From: Microbacterium sediminis
GTDB lineage: Bacteria > Actinomycetota > Actinomycetes > Actinomycetales > Microbacteriaceae
DNA: 64,000 nt
Assembly: GCF_004564075.1 (NCBI RefSeq)
Contig: NZ_CP038256.1
Coordinates: 1,550,001-1,614,000 of the forward strand
Direction: 5' to 3'
Made by a program: the position numbers and the translations under genes. Position 1 is the first letter of the stretch. The number at the start of each line of letters is the position of its first letter. A model generated the notes under the pieces. That model ran no database searches and was not told where the DNA came from. It saw nothing but the letters and a program-made list of their open reading frames with translations. Of the stretch, positions 56,813-64,000 are shown in pieces.

Positions 56813-58056
56813 CGACGATGCTGGGGGTCTCGCTCGCGGGGCGGAAGGTCGTGCTCGTCGGCGGCGGCGCCGTCACCGCGCGGCGCCTCGCGCGCCTGCT
56901 CGACGACGGCGCGGCGGCCGAGGTGGTCGCGCCGCAGCTCGCGCCCGAGACCGCCGCGATCGTGGCCGAGCGCGGCGTGCCGTGGCGCGCGCAGCCGGTG
57001 GCCCGGCGCGACCTCGCCGGCGCGTGGCTCGTGCACACCGCGACCGGCGACGCGCGCACCGATGCCGAGGTCGCCGCCTGGTGCGACCAGGAGCGGATCC
57101 TGTGCGTGAACGCCTCCGACGGCGCGCACGGCAGTGCGCGCATGACGTCGGAGGTGCGGGCCGGCGACGTGCTCGTCGGCGTCACCAGCGACGCGGGCGT
57201 CGACCCGCGGCGCACGGGCCGCGTGGCGGCGGCGATCCGCGAGCTGGTCGAGTCGGGCCGGGTGCCGCTGCGGCGCACCCGCGAGGGCGCCGCCGGCCGC
57301 GTCTCGCTCGTCGGCGGCGGGCCCGGGCCCGTCGATCTCATGACCGTGCGCGCGCGGCGGCTCCTGGCCGAGGCCGACGTCGTCGTCGCCGATCGCCTGG
57401 GCGCGGTGGACGTGCTGGAGGAGCTCGACCCCGACGTCGAGGTGATCCACGTCGGCAAGGAGCCCGGCCACCACCCCGTGCCGCAGCACGAGATCAACGC
57501 GCTGCTCGTGGCGCACGCCCGCGCGGGCCGGCGCGTGGTGCGCCTCAAGGGCGGCGACCCGTTCGTGTACGGCCGCGGCGGCGAGGAGGTCACGGCCTGC
57601 CTCGAGGCGGGGGTGCCCGTCGACGTCGTGCCGGCACCGTCCAGCGCGATCGCCGTGCCGCAGGCGGCCGGGATCCCCGTGACCCACCGCGGCCTGGCGT
57701 CTGCCCTGCACGTGATCAACGGGCAGAGCGGGCTGTCGGCCGCCACCCTCGCGTCGCTGCACGACGACGCCGTCACCACGGTGCTGCTGATGGGCGTGGG
57801 CTCGTTCGCCGCCCTGGCCGACGAGGCGCTGCGGCACGGGGTGCCCCGCGACCGTCCCGTGGCGTTCGTCGAGAACGGGCACACCGACCGCCAGCGCACG
57901 ACGCGCGCGACGCTCGGCGAGGCGGCCCGCGTCGCCGCGCGGGCGAACGTGCGCAACCCCGCCGTCATCGTCATCGGCGAGGTGGCCCGCGCCGATATCC
58001 TGCTTCCCATGACCACTCCGAGCTCCGCCGTCGTCGAGCCCGGCGCGACGGGATGA
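56809..58056 (+). CDS. CysG-like siroheme synthase: precorrin-2 dehydrogenase fused to uroporphyrinogen-III methyltransferase
   Basis: The 415 residues have an NAD-type fold ([18 protein letters not shown]) and the ferrochelatase-like helical part in the first 150, then a SUMT domain: [38 protein letters not shown], and the Ala/Gly rich end. So one protein makes sirohydrochlorin from uroporphyrinogen III. GTG start, GGGAGG 7 nt upstream. The gene for iron insertion is the CbiX-like one below. Overlaps nirD and hemD. Confidence 0.92.
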   Translation: MTTMLGVSLAGRKVVLVGGGAVTARRLARLLDDGAAAEVVAPQLAPETAAIVAERGVPWRAQPVARRDLAGAWLVHTATGDARTDAEVAAWCDQERILCVNASDGAHGSARMTSEVRAGDVLVGVTSDAGVDPRRTGRVAAAIRELVESGRVPLRRTREGAAGRVSLVGGGPGPVDLMTVRARRLLAEADVVVADRLGAVDVLEELDPDVEVIHVGKEPGHHPVPQHEINALLVAHARAGRRVVRLKGGDPFVYGRGGEEVTACLEAGVPVDVVPAPSSAIAVPQAAGIPVTHRGLASALHVINGQSGLSAATLASLHDDAVTTVLLMGVGSFAALADEALRHGVPRDRPVAFVENGHTDRQRTTRATLGEAARVAARANVRNPAVIVIGEVARADILLPMTTPSSAVVEPGATG

Positions 58057-59189
58057 CGGCCGGCACCACGGCACGGCTGTCGTCCGCCCTGGAGGGCTGC
58101 CGCATCGTCATCGCCGTCGACCGTCGCTCGAGCGAGCTCACCGCCGCGCTGCAGCGTCACGGTGCGAGCGTGATGCAGGCACCGGCGCTCACGATCGAGT
58201 CGCACATCGACGACGATGCGCTGCTCGAGCGGACGGCCGAGCTCATCGCGCACCCGCCCGACATCGTCGTGGCCACCACTGGCGTCGGGTTCCGCGGCTG
58301 GATCGAGGCGGCCGACGAGGCGGATCTGCTCACGGGGCTCGAGGCGGCGCTGGCCGGGGCGCAGATCGTGGCGCGCGGCCCCAAGGCGCGGGGCGCGATC
58401 CAGCAGGCGGGCTTCACGGCGGACTGGGTCGCGGAGTCGGAGACCGCGGCCGAGCTCGGCGCGTACCTCGTCGCCGAGGGCGTCGCCGGCAAGCGGATCG
58501 CGGTGCAGCACCACGGCTCGGGCGCCGACGGCCTCGACGAGCTGTTCACCGCCCACGGCGCCGACGTCGTGAGCCTCACGGTCTACCGCTGGGGCCCGCC
58601 GCCCGATCCTGAGCCCGTGCGCCGGTCGGTGCTGCAGGCCGCGGCGGGCGAGGTCGACGCGGTGCTGTTCACCTCGGCTCCCGGCGCGAGCGAGTGGCTC
58701 GCGGAGGCGCGCCGGGCCACCGTCATCGACGCGCTGCGCGATCGCGCCGAGCGCGGCCGGCTCGTCATGGCCGCCGTCGGGCCCGTCACGGTCGTGCCCC
58801 TGCAGGAGGCGGCGATCCCCGCGCTGATCGCCGAGCGCGGCCGCCTGGGATCGCTCGTGCGCACGGTCGTGACCCACTTCGGCGGCGGCCACGCGCCCGG
58901 GCTCGCCACGGCCTGCGGCCGCCTGGAGCTGCGCAGCGGCGGTGCCGTGCTGGGCGGCCGGTTCATCGCGCTCTCCCCCGCCGGCGTCGCCCTGCTCGAC
59001 GCGCTCTTCGATGCGGGCGGCGCCGTCGTCACGCGCGCCGCGCTGCAGGAGGCGCTCCCCGGGGCCGGGCGCAACGCGCACGCCGTCGAGATGGCGATCG
59101 CCCGCCTGCGCGAGGCGCTCGCGGCGCCCGAGCTCATCAAGACCGTCGTCAAGCGCGGCTACCGCCTGAACGTGGAGGACCCCGAGTGA
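58053..59189 (+). CDS. Uroporphyrinogen-III synthase fused to a winged-helix DNA-binding domain
   Basis: The 378 residues have a HemD domain (about 10-260: [33 protein letters not shown]), then a winged-helix domain of the OmpR/Trans_reg_C type (about 285-375: [37 protein letters not shown]). The fusion is known in some actinobacteria. It suggests a protein that both makes precursor and regulates genes. Overlaps cysG-like by ATGA and cbiX-like by 4 nt. Confidence 0.9.
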   Translation: MTAGTTARLSSALEGCRIVIAVDRRSSELTAALQRHGASVMQAPALTIESHIDDDALLERTAELIAHPPDIVVATTGVGFRGWIEAADEADLLTGLEAALAGAQIVARGPKARGAIQQAGFTADWVAESETAAELGAYLVAEGVAGKRIAVQHHGSGADGLDELFTAHGADVVSLTVYRWGPPPDPEPVRRSVLQAAAGEVDAVLFTSAPGASEWLAEARRATVIDALRDRAERGRLVMAAVGPVTVVPLQEAAIPALIAERGRLGSLVRTVVTHFGGGHAPGLATACGRLELRSGGAVLGGRFIALSPAGVALLDALFDAGGAVVTRAALQEALPGAGRNAHAVEMAIARLREALAAPELIKTVVKRGYRLNVEDPE

Positions 59190-59869
59190 CCGCGCCCGTC
59201 CTCGTCTGCTGCTCGCACGGCACCGACTCCCCCGACGGCCGCGCGGCCGTCAGCGCCATCGTCGCCGGCGCGCGTGACGCCCTGGGCGTCCCCGTGCGCG
59301 AGACCTACGTCGACGTCCAGGAGCCGCAGGTCGACGAGGTGATCGCCTCGTTCGCGCAGCCCGCGATCATCGTGCCGCTGCTGCTCTCGCCCGGATTCCA
59401 CACCGCCGTCGACATCGGCCGCGCGGCCCGCTCGCGGCCGGACGTGGTCGCGACCGGTACCCTCGGGCCCCATCCGCTCCTGGCCGAGCTCCTCGCCGAG
59501 CGCGTGCGCGACGCCGGCCTGCGCGACGGGGACCACGTCGTGCTCGCGGCCTCCGGCTCATCGCGCCCCGAGGCGGCCGAGCGCGTCGGCGAGGTCCGTA
59601 CCGCGCTCGGCGCCCTGATCCCCGCCCCGCTCACCGTCGGCTACGCATACGGGGCGACGCCGAAGGTCGCCGAGGCCGTCGCCGCCGCCCGCCGCGCCGG
59701 CGCCGCCCGCGTGATCGTGGCGAGCTACGTGCTCGCCCCCGGCCACTTCGCGAACCTCATCGCGGGCGCCAGCGCCGACATCGTCACGCCGCCGCTGGGG
59801 GCCGATCGCCGCGTGATCCGCATCGTCGCCGAGCGGTACCGCGAGGGCCTCGCCCTGCTGGCCGACTGA
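59186..59869 (+). CDS. CbiX-like sirohydrochlorin chelatase
   Basis: The 227 residues have two CbiX/HemH-type repeats. The His ligand for metal is in [16 protein letters not shown] and the second half has [10 protein letters not shown] and APGHFANLI. It would insert iron in sirohydrochlorin to make siroheme for NirB. GTG start overlapping the HemD stop. Last gene of the block, with a terminator after it. Confidence 0.88.
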   Translation: MTAPVLVCCSHGTDSPDGRAAVSAIVAGARDALGVPVRETYVDVQEPQVDEVIASFAQPAIIVPLLLSPGFHTAVDIGRAARSRPDVVATGTLGPHPLLAELLAERVRDAGLRDGDHVVLAASGSSRPEAAERVGEVRTALGALIPAPLTVGYAYGATPKVAEAVAAARRAGAARVIVASYVLAPGHFANLIAGASADIVTPPLGADRRVIRIVAERYREGLALLAD

Positions 59870-59887
59870 CCGGCCGCGCACGCAAGG

Positions 59888-59918
59888 GAGGGCCGGGATC
59901 AGCGCGATCCCGGCCCTC
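59888..59918. terminator. Bidirectional terminator between the nitrite operon and the nirC-type gene
   Basis: A perfect 13-bp stem GAGGGCCGGGATC with 5-nt loop, extended by CGCACGCA / TGCGTGCG on the outside with small bulges. It lies between two converging genes. Confidence 0.85.
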
Positions 59919-59927
59919 GTGCGTGCG

Positions 59928-60809
59928 TCAGAGCTGATCGACGAGATCCGCCGGCACGCGCGTGGGGTGCGCGGCGAAGCGCTTGCCGTTCGCCCGCGTG
60001 AGGGGCACCCGCTTGGGCGCCGTGCGGGCGTGGGTGATGTAGATCGTCAGGCCGACGAAGCTCAGCCCGCCCACGAGGTTGCCCACCACGGTGGGGATCT
60101 CGTTCCAGATCAGGTAGTCGCCGATCGTGAAGTCGGCGCCCAGCAGCAGGCCGGTCGGGAACAGGAACATGTTCACGATCGAGTGCTCGAAACCCATGTA
60201 GAAGAACAGCATGATCGGCATCCACATCGCGAGGATCTTGCCCGGGACGTCCTTGGCGATCATCGCCGCGACCACGCCGGTCGAGACCATCCAGTTGCAC
60301 AGCACGCCGCGCACGAACAGCGTGAGCATGCCGCCGGCGCCGTGCTCGGCGTAGCCGACCGTCCGGCCGTGCCCGATCTCGCTGAGGGCGACGCCCACGG
60401 CGCTCGGCTCCGTCGTGAAGCCGTAGGTGAAGTAGATCGCCATGCACACGGCCACCGTGAATGCGCCGGCGAAGTTGCCGGCGAACACGAGGCCCCAGTT
60501 GCGCAGCACGCCGGCCAGGTTGATGCCGGGGCGCTTGTCGATGAGCGCCATCGGCGCGAGCGTGAACACGCCCGTGAGCAGATCGAACCCGAGCAGGTAC
60601 AGCAGGATGAACCCGACGGGGAAGAGCACGGCGCCGAGCAGCGGCTGCCCGGTCTGCGTCGACACGGTGATCGCGAACGCGGCGGCCAGCGCGAGGATCG
60701 CGCCGCCCATGAACGCACGGATCAGGGTGTCACGGGTGGACATCAGGACCTTGGACTGCCCGGTCTCGATCATGGACTGGGCGAGGTCTGCGGGCGGGAC
60801 GTACGACAT
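59928..60809 (-). CDS. Formate/nitrite transporter family channel (NirC-like)
   Basis: The 293-residue protein has six helices and FNT signatures: AFMGGAILALAAAFAITV, GNFAGAFTVAVCM, and MPIMLFFYMGFEHSIVNMF. Next to nirBD on the other strand, so nitrite import or export is the best guess. The C-terminal end has a Pro/Arg-rich tail. It lies downstream of trmD by about 130 bp in the same direction. Confidence 0.9.
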   Translation of the reverse strand: MSYVPPADLAQSMIETGQSKVLMSTRDTLIRAFMGGAILALAAAFAITVSTQTGQPLLGAVLFPVGFILLYLLGFDLLTGVFTLAPMALIDKRPGINLAGVLRNWGLVFAGNFAGAFTVAVCMAIYFTYGFTTEPSAVGVALSEIGHGRTVGYAEHGAGGMLTLFVRGVLCNWMVSTGVVAAMIAKDVPGKILAMWMPIMLFFYMGFEHSIVNMFLFPTGLLLGADFTIGDYLIWNEIPTVVGNLVGGLSFVGLTIYITHARTAPKRVPLTRANGKRFAAHPTRVPADLVDQL

Positions 60810-60943
60810 GGGGGCCTCCGGTGCGAGCGATCGGTGGTGCGTGAGACCACTGTGCTCGCGTGCCGTTACCGCGGCGGTCGCCGCCGATCACGCGCAGCGA
60901 ACGTTCTGTTCACTCCGCGCGCGGCCCGCGTGTGAGAACGCGC

Positions 60944-61633
60944 TCAGACCTCGTCGGGCAGCAGGTCGGGCCGGTGCCGCCGGGTGCGCTCGATGCTCTG
61001 CTCGCGGCGCCACGCCGCGATCGCACCGTGATTGCCGCTCAGGAGCACGTCGGGCACCGCCCGGTCGCGCCACACCGCGGGTTTGGTGTAGATCGGGTAC
61101 TCGAGCAGGCCCTCGTCCTCGTGCGACTCCTCCACGAGGCTCTCGGGGTTGCCCACCATCCCGGGAATGAGTCGGGCGACGGCCTCGATCATCGCCATGG
61201 CCGCGACCTCGCCGCCGTTGAGCACGTAGTCGCCCAGGCTGACGAGGCGCACGCGGCCCCGCGCGGAGTATTCGTCGATGACGCGCTGATCGATGCCCTC
61301 GTAGCGGCCGCACGCGAAGGCGAGCTGCGACTCCTGCGCGAGCTCGCGCGCCATCTTCTGCGTGAAGCGCTCCCCGGCCGGCGACGGCACGATCAGCACG
61401 GCGTCGTCGCCGAGGATCTCGTCGAGCGCCTCGCCCCACGGCTCCGGCTTCATCACCATGCCGGCGCCGCCGCCGTACGGGGTGTCGTCGACCGTACGGT
61501 GGCGATCGTGCGTCCAGTCGCGCAGATCGTGCACGCGCACGTCGAGCAGCCCGCGCTCGCGGGCCTTGCCGACGAGCGAGACGTCGAGCACATCGAAGAA
61601 CGCCGGGAAGATCGTGACGATGTCGATGCGCAT
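60944..61633 (-). CDS. trmD: tRNA (guanine-N1)-methyltransferase
   Basis: TrmD methylates G37 of tRNAs that read C-start codons. The trefoil-knot block [20 protein letters not shown] and [13 protein letters not shown] are diagnostic. The start [20 protein letters not shown] is standard. 229 residues. It starts 1 nt after rimM in the rpsP-khp-rimM-trmD operon. Confidence 0.97.
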   Translation of the reverse strand: MRIDIVTIFPAFFDVLDVSLVGKARERGLLDVRVHDLRDWTHDRHRTVDDTPYGGGAGMVMKPEPWGEALDEILGDDAVLIVPSPAGERFTQKMARELAQESQLAFACGRYEGIDQRVIDEYSARGRVRLVSLGDYVLNGGEVAAMAMIEAVARLIPGMVGNPESLVEESHEDEGLLEYPIYTKPAVWRDRAVPDVLLSGNHGAIAAWRREQSIERTRRHRPDLLPDEV

Positions 61634-61634
61634 G

Positions 61635-62243
61635 TCAGTCCTCGCGGTCGGCGTCCCCGGCAGGCTCGGCGCCGTCATCCTCGGACGCCGGCGCGTCCTC
61701 GGGCAGATCCTCGAAGAGCCCGGCCGGAGGCGTCACGACGACGCGGCCGCCGTCGACGTCGACCTCGGGCACGATGGCAGCCACGAAAGGCACCATCACC
61801 TCGCGCTCACCGGCCTTGACGATGAGCAGATCCTGCGCCGGGAAGTGATCCACGCGGGCGACCGTGCCCACCACGGCCCCGTCGCGGACGACGTCGAGGC
61901 CGACCAGCTGGTGGTCGTACCAGGCATCGGGTTCGGCCGGCTCGTCCTGATCCTGATCGATCCACAGGATGGCGCGGACGAGGGTCTCGGCCTCGGTGCG
62001 GTCCTCGACTCCCTCGAGGAAGACCACGGGGTGACCGTTCATCCACTTGAACTCGCGGACGGTCACGCTCTTGCCGTGCCACTTGGACGCCTCGGGCACC
62101 TGCAGGGTGAACGACGCCCCCGGCGTGAACCGCCGGTCGGGATCGTCGGTGTACAGCTCGACCTTCAGGGCTCCCTTGAGCCCGTGCGCCTTCAGCAGGC
62201 GTCCGACGCGGAGCTGCGTCCGGCCTGCGCGCGGAGTCGCCAC
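61635..62243 (-). CDS. rimM: 16S rRNA processing protein RimM
   Basis: RimM binds S19 and helps mature the 30S head. GTG start ([20 protein letters not shown]), one nt after the KH gene. The N-terminal beta-barrel ([19 protein letters not shown]) and the PRC barrel ([13 protein letters not shown]) are complete. Acidic end. 202 residues. Confidence 0.95.
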   Translation of the reverse strand: MATPRAGRTQLRVGRLLKAHGLKGALKVELYTDDPDRRFTPGASFTLQVPEASKWHGKSVTVREFKWMNGHPVVFLEGVEDRTEAETLVRAILWIDQDQDEPAEPDAWYDHQLVGLDVVRDGAVVGTVARVDHFPAQDLLIVKAGEREVMVPFVAAIVPEVDVDGGRVVVTPPAGLFEDLPEDAPASEDDGAEPAGDADRED

Positions 62244-62244
62244 G

Positions 62245-62475
62245 TCAGTCGTCCGCGACGTCGACGCGCACACGGCTGCCGTCCGCGAGGGCGGCCACGA
62301 CGGTGCGCAGCGCCTTCGCGGTCCGGCCGCCGCGCCCGATCACGCGTCCGCGGTCCTCGGGCGCGACGTGCACTTCGAGCACGTCGCCCCGCGGGGACGA
62401 GGAGGACACGATGCGCACGGCGTCAGGCTGATCGACGATCCCCTTGACGACGTGCTCGAGCGCGGCGGCCAGCAC
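62245..62475 (-). CDS. KH-domain RNA-binding protein (KhpA-like)
   Basis: The 76-residue protein has the GRVIGRGGRTAKALRTVVAA block, with GxxG loop, typical of KhpA/YlqC. GTG start (VLAAALEHVVKGIVDQPDAV) 5 nt after rpsP. RNA-binding partner of KhpB in cell-size control in other Gram-positives. Part of the rpsP operon. Confidence 0.92.
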   Translation of the reverse strand: MLAAALEHVVKGIVDQPDAVRIVSSSSPRGDVLEVHVAPEDRGRVIGRGGRTAKALRTVVAALADGSRVRVDVADD

Positions 62476-62480
62476 GGCGA

Positions 62481-62894
62481 TTACTCGGCGGTCTCGTCGG
62501 CCGCAGCCTCGGCGGCCTCGTCGGCGGGCTCCTCGGCCTTCTTCTCGACCTTGGGCTTGACGACCGACTTCTTGCTGGCGTCGAGCTCGAACGCGGGCTT
62601 CTCGCCCTTGACCTGGACGGTGTTCTTCGCGTCCTTCTCGCCCTTGAAGGTGCCCCAGTCGCCCGTGAGCTTGAGGATGGCGCGGACCTGCTCGGTCGGC
62701 TGCGCGCCCACCGACAGCCAGTACTGCGCGCGCTCCGAGTCGACCTCGATGAACGAGGGCTCCTCGGTCGGGTGGTACTTGCCGATCTCCTCGATCACGC
62801 GACCGTCGCGCTTGGTGCGCGAGTCGGCGACGACGATGCGGTAGTAGGGCGCACGGATCTTGCCCAGGCGCTTCAGACGGATCTTGACAGCCAC
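62481..62894 (-). CDS. rpsP: 30S ribosomal protein S16
   Basis: The start [20 protein letters not shown] and [20 protein letters not shown] are diagnostic. 137 residues; the C-terminal 55 are a Lys/Ala/Glu extension, longer than in E. coli (82), as in other actinobacteria. First gene of the operon. Confidence 0.97.
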   Translation of the reverse strand: MAVKIRLKRLGKIRAPYYRIVVADSRTKRDGRVIEEIGKYHPTEEPSFIEVDSERAQYWLSVGAQPTEQVRAILKLTGDWGTFKGEKDAKNTVQVKGEKPAFELDASKKSVVKPKVEKKAEEPADEAAEAAADETAE

Positions 62895-63108
62895 GATTCT
62901 CCTGTGGTGTGTGAAAGTGAACGAACCATTCGCCGGTGCGTGGGGTCATGCACGCCGACGGAAGCTCAAAAGGGTGGATCGCCGCGCTGATTAGAGGGTC
63001 GAGCGCGCGCTCCAAACCTCTATTCTGCCAGATCCGGCGACGCGCGACGAATCCCGACACGACCGCCTCCCTGTGGGGATCCCGAGCGGACTTGCATATA
63101 TCGGCTCT

Positions 63109-63127
63109 TTAGGTGAGCCTTACCTAC
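63109..63127 (+). promoter_or_regulatory. Iron box 1 (DtxR/IdeR-type operator)
   Basis: TTAGGTGAGCCTTACCTAC matches the DtxR/IdeR consensus TTAGGTTAGSCTAACCTAA at most positions and is a 19-bp near-palindrome. Fe(II)-bound repressor should bind here and shut off the lipoprotein gene. Confidence 0.88.
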
Positions 63128-63139
63128 GGCCCCACCGAG

Positions 63140-63158
63140 TTAGGTGAGGCTCACCTGC
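63140..63158 (+). promoter_or_regulatory. Iron box 2 (DtxR/IdeR-type operator)
   Basis: TTAGGTGAGGCTCACCTGC is a second iron box, 31 bp from the first, start to start. The core AGGTGAGSCTCACCT is a perfect dyad. Two boxes in series suggest tight control. Confidence 0.88.
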
Positions 63159-63199
63159 AACCCGAACAGCATCCGCTTCCCTCGAAAGAGAGGCCCGCC

Positions 63200-64000
63200 G
63201 TGGTCCGCAAGCCCCTCCTCGTCCTCGCCTCCGGCCTGGGCGCCGTCGCTCTTCTCGCGTCCTGCGCGAGCGGTGACACCACCGCCGCCACCGAGCCCGC
63301 CGGCGGCGGCGAGACCATCACGGTCGAGCACGCCCTCGGCACCACCGAGATCCCGGCGGACGTGGAGCGCGTCGCGACGATCGGCTGGGGCAACCACGAC
63401 GTGGCGCTCGCTCTCGGCGTGGCCCCCGTGGGCGTGGACGACCAGACCTGGTCGATGGACGGCGGCGACGGACTGGGTCTGTACGACTGGTCGCTCGAGG
63501 CCTACGAGGAGCTGGGCGCCGAGGAGCCGGTCATCTTCGACACCGCCGACGGCACCGACTTCGAGGCGATCGCCGACTCCGAACCCGACCTCATCCTCGC
63601 CGGCTACTCCGGGCTCACCGAGGAGGAGTACGCGACCCTCAGCGAGATCGCGCCGGTCGTCGCCTATCCCGAGGTGCCCTGGTACACGCCGTGGCGCGAG
63701 ACCATCCGCATCGACTCGGAGGGCCTCGGCAAGGCCGACGAGGGCCTCGCGCTCATCGACGACCTCGACGCGCAGATCGCCGACGCCGTCGCGGATGAGC
63801 CCGCCATCAAGGGCAAGAAGGCCGCCTTCTTCTTCATCAACGCCGCCGACCTGTCGACCCTGTCGGTGTACGCCACGGGCGACTCGCGCACCGCGTTCCT
63901 CGGCGACCTCGGCTTCGACTTCCCGCAGGTCGCGGTCGACGCGGCGGCCGAGGGCTCGTTCTACGCCGACATCTCGGCCGAGAACATCGATCAGCTCGCC
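63200..64000 (+). CDS. Siderophore/iron ABC transporter substrate-binding lipoprotein (3' end outside window)
   Basis: The gene opens with GTG after AGAGAGG. The 267 visible residues have a lipoprotein signal (lipobox LLASC, Cys22), then a FecB/FhuD-type fold: VEHALGTTEIPADVERVATI, IGWGNHDVALALGV, FEAIADSEPDLILAGYSGL, and NIDQLA at the edge. The frame is open to base 64000. It binds ferric siderophore outside the membrane, with permease genes presumably beyond the window. Two iron boxes stand upstream. Confidence 0.92.
   Translation, partial: MVRKPLLVLASGLGAVALLASCASGDTTAATEPAGGGETITVEHALGTTEIPADVERVATIGWGNHDVALALGVAPVGVDDQTWSMDGGDGLGLYDWSLEAYEELGAEEPVIFDTADGTDFEAIADSEPDLILAGYSGLTEEEYATLSEIAPVVAYPEVPWYTPWRETIRIDSEGLGKADEGLALIDDLDAQIADAVADEPAIKGKKAAFFFINAADLSTLSVYATGDSRTAFLGDLGFDFPQVAVDAAAEGSFYADISAENIDQLA

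Larger units (their letters stand above)
62895..63199. promoter_or_regulatory. Divergent promoter region of rpsP and the siderophore lipoprotein
   Basis: This 305-bp gap has no gene. On the right half are two iron boxes (annotated apart). On the left, minus-strand AGAATA near 63021-63030 is a candidate -10 for rpsP with a leader of about 130 nt. The TTGCATATATC tract near 63092-63102 probably belongs to the plus-strand promoter. Confidence 0.45.

Noticed and set aside
52371..59081. Open frame of 2236 codons on the minus strand
   Set aside because: Only its last 117 codons are L19. The rest is antisense to map, nirB, nirD, the siroheme genes and the HemD fusion, and has an Arg/Ala/His/Gly-rich composition typical of high-GC shadow frames.

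Overview
The window is high-GC, gene-dense bacterial chromosome. An actinobacterium of the Microbacteriaceae, most likely Microbacterium or a close relative, is the best reading. The grounds are the base composition, the rne, obgE and comM neighbourhoods, a DUF2469 gene beside rnhB, DtxR/IdeR-type iron boxes, and several genes whose -10 hexamer lies about 6 nt before the start codon. Most conserved genes lie on the minus strand, so the chromosome is easiest to read from 64000 down to 1.

Reading on the minus strand, the right part carries a translation block: rpsP, a KH-domain gene, rimM and trmD. It is separated from rplS, lepB and rnhB by a nitrite-assimilation block (map, nirB, nirD, CysG-like siroheme synthase, a HemD fusion, CbiX-like chelatase, and a NirC-type channel on the other strand). 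After rnhB come DUF2469, yraN, comM and the 5' part of dprA. Further on are xerC, an M23 peptidase, rpsB, tsf, pyrH, frr, cdsA, a DivIVA-repeat protein and a secreted muramidase-like protein. The left half holds a thioredoxin/TPR protein, a cysteine desulfurase, mnmA, ligA, an aminotransferase, yebC, rne, rplU-rpmA, obgE-proB-proA, nadD-rsfS and a tRNA-Ala. The far left is accessory: regulators, a FUSC permease, a cupin, an alcohol dehydrogenase and a partial Ser/Thr kinase. The far right begins a siderophore-binding lipoprotein under two iron boxes.

The main discovery is an 8.2-kb mobile element at about 39834-48020 that splits dprA in two. Both dprA halves abut the same 7-bp sequence GATGCAG. 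Joining them through one copy restores an uninterrupted 402-codon DprA frame. The element carries a three-gene recombination module: an active-looking tyrosine recombinase, a small HTH protein, and an 859-residue protein with ten tandem CxxC/CxxC zinc-ribbon units fused to a tyrosine-recombinase fold that has lost its catalytic residues. The cargo is metal resistance: a CmtR-like Cd/Pb sensor with a small cation transporter and a CC-motif protein, an ACR3/BASS-type exporter, and a His-rich CDF exporter with a KmtR/NmtR-like sensor. The layout recalls Tn554-type elements, but the zinc-ribbon/dead-recombinase protein looks distinctive.
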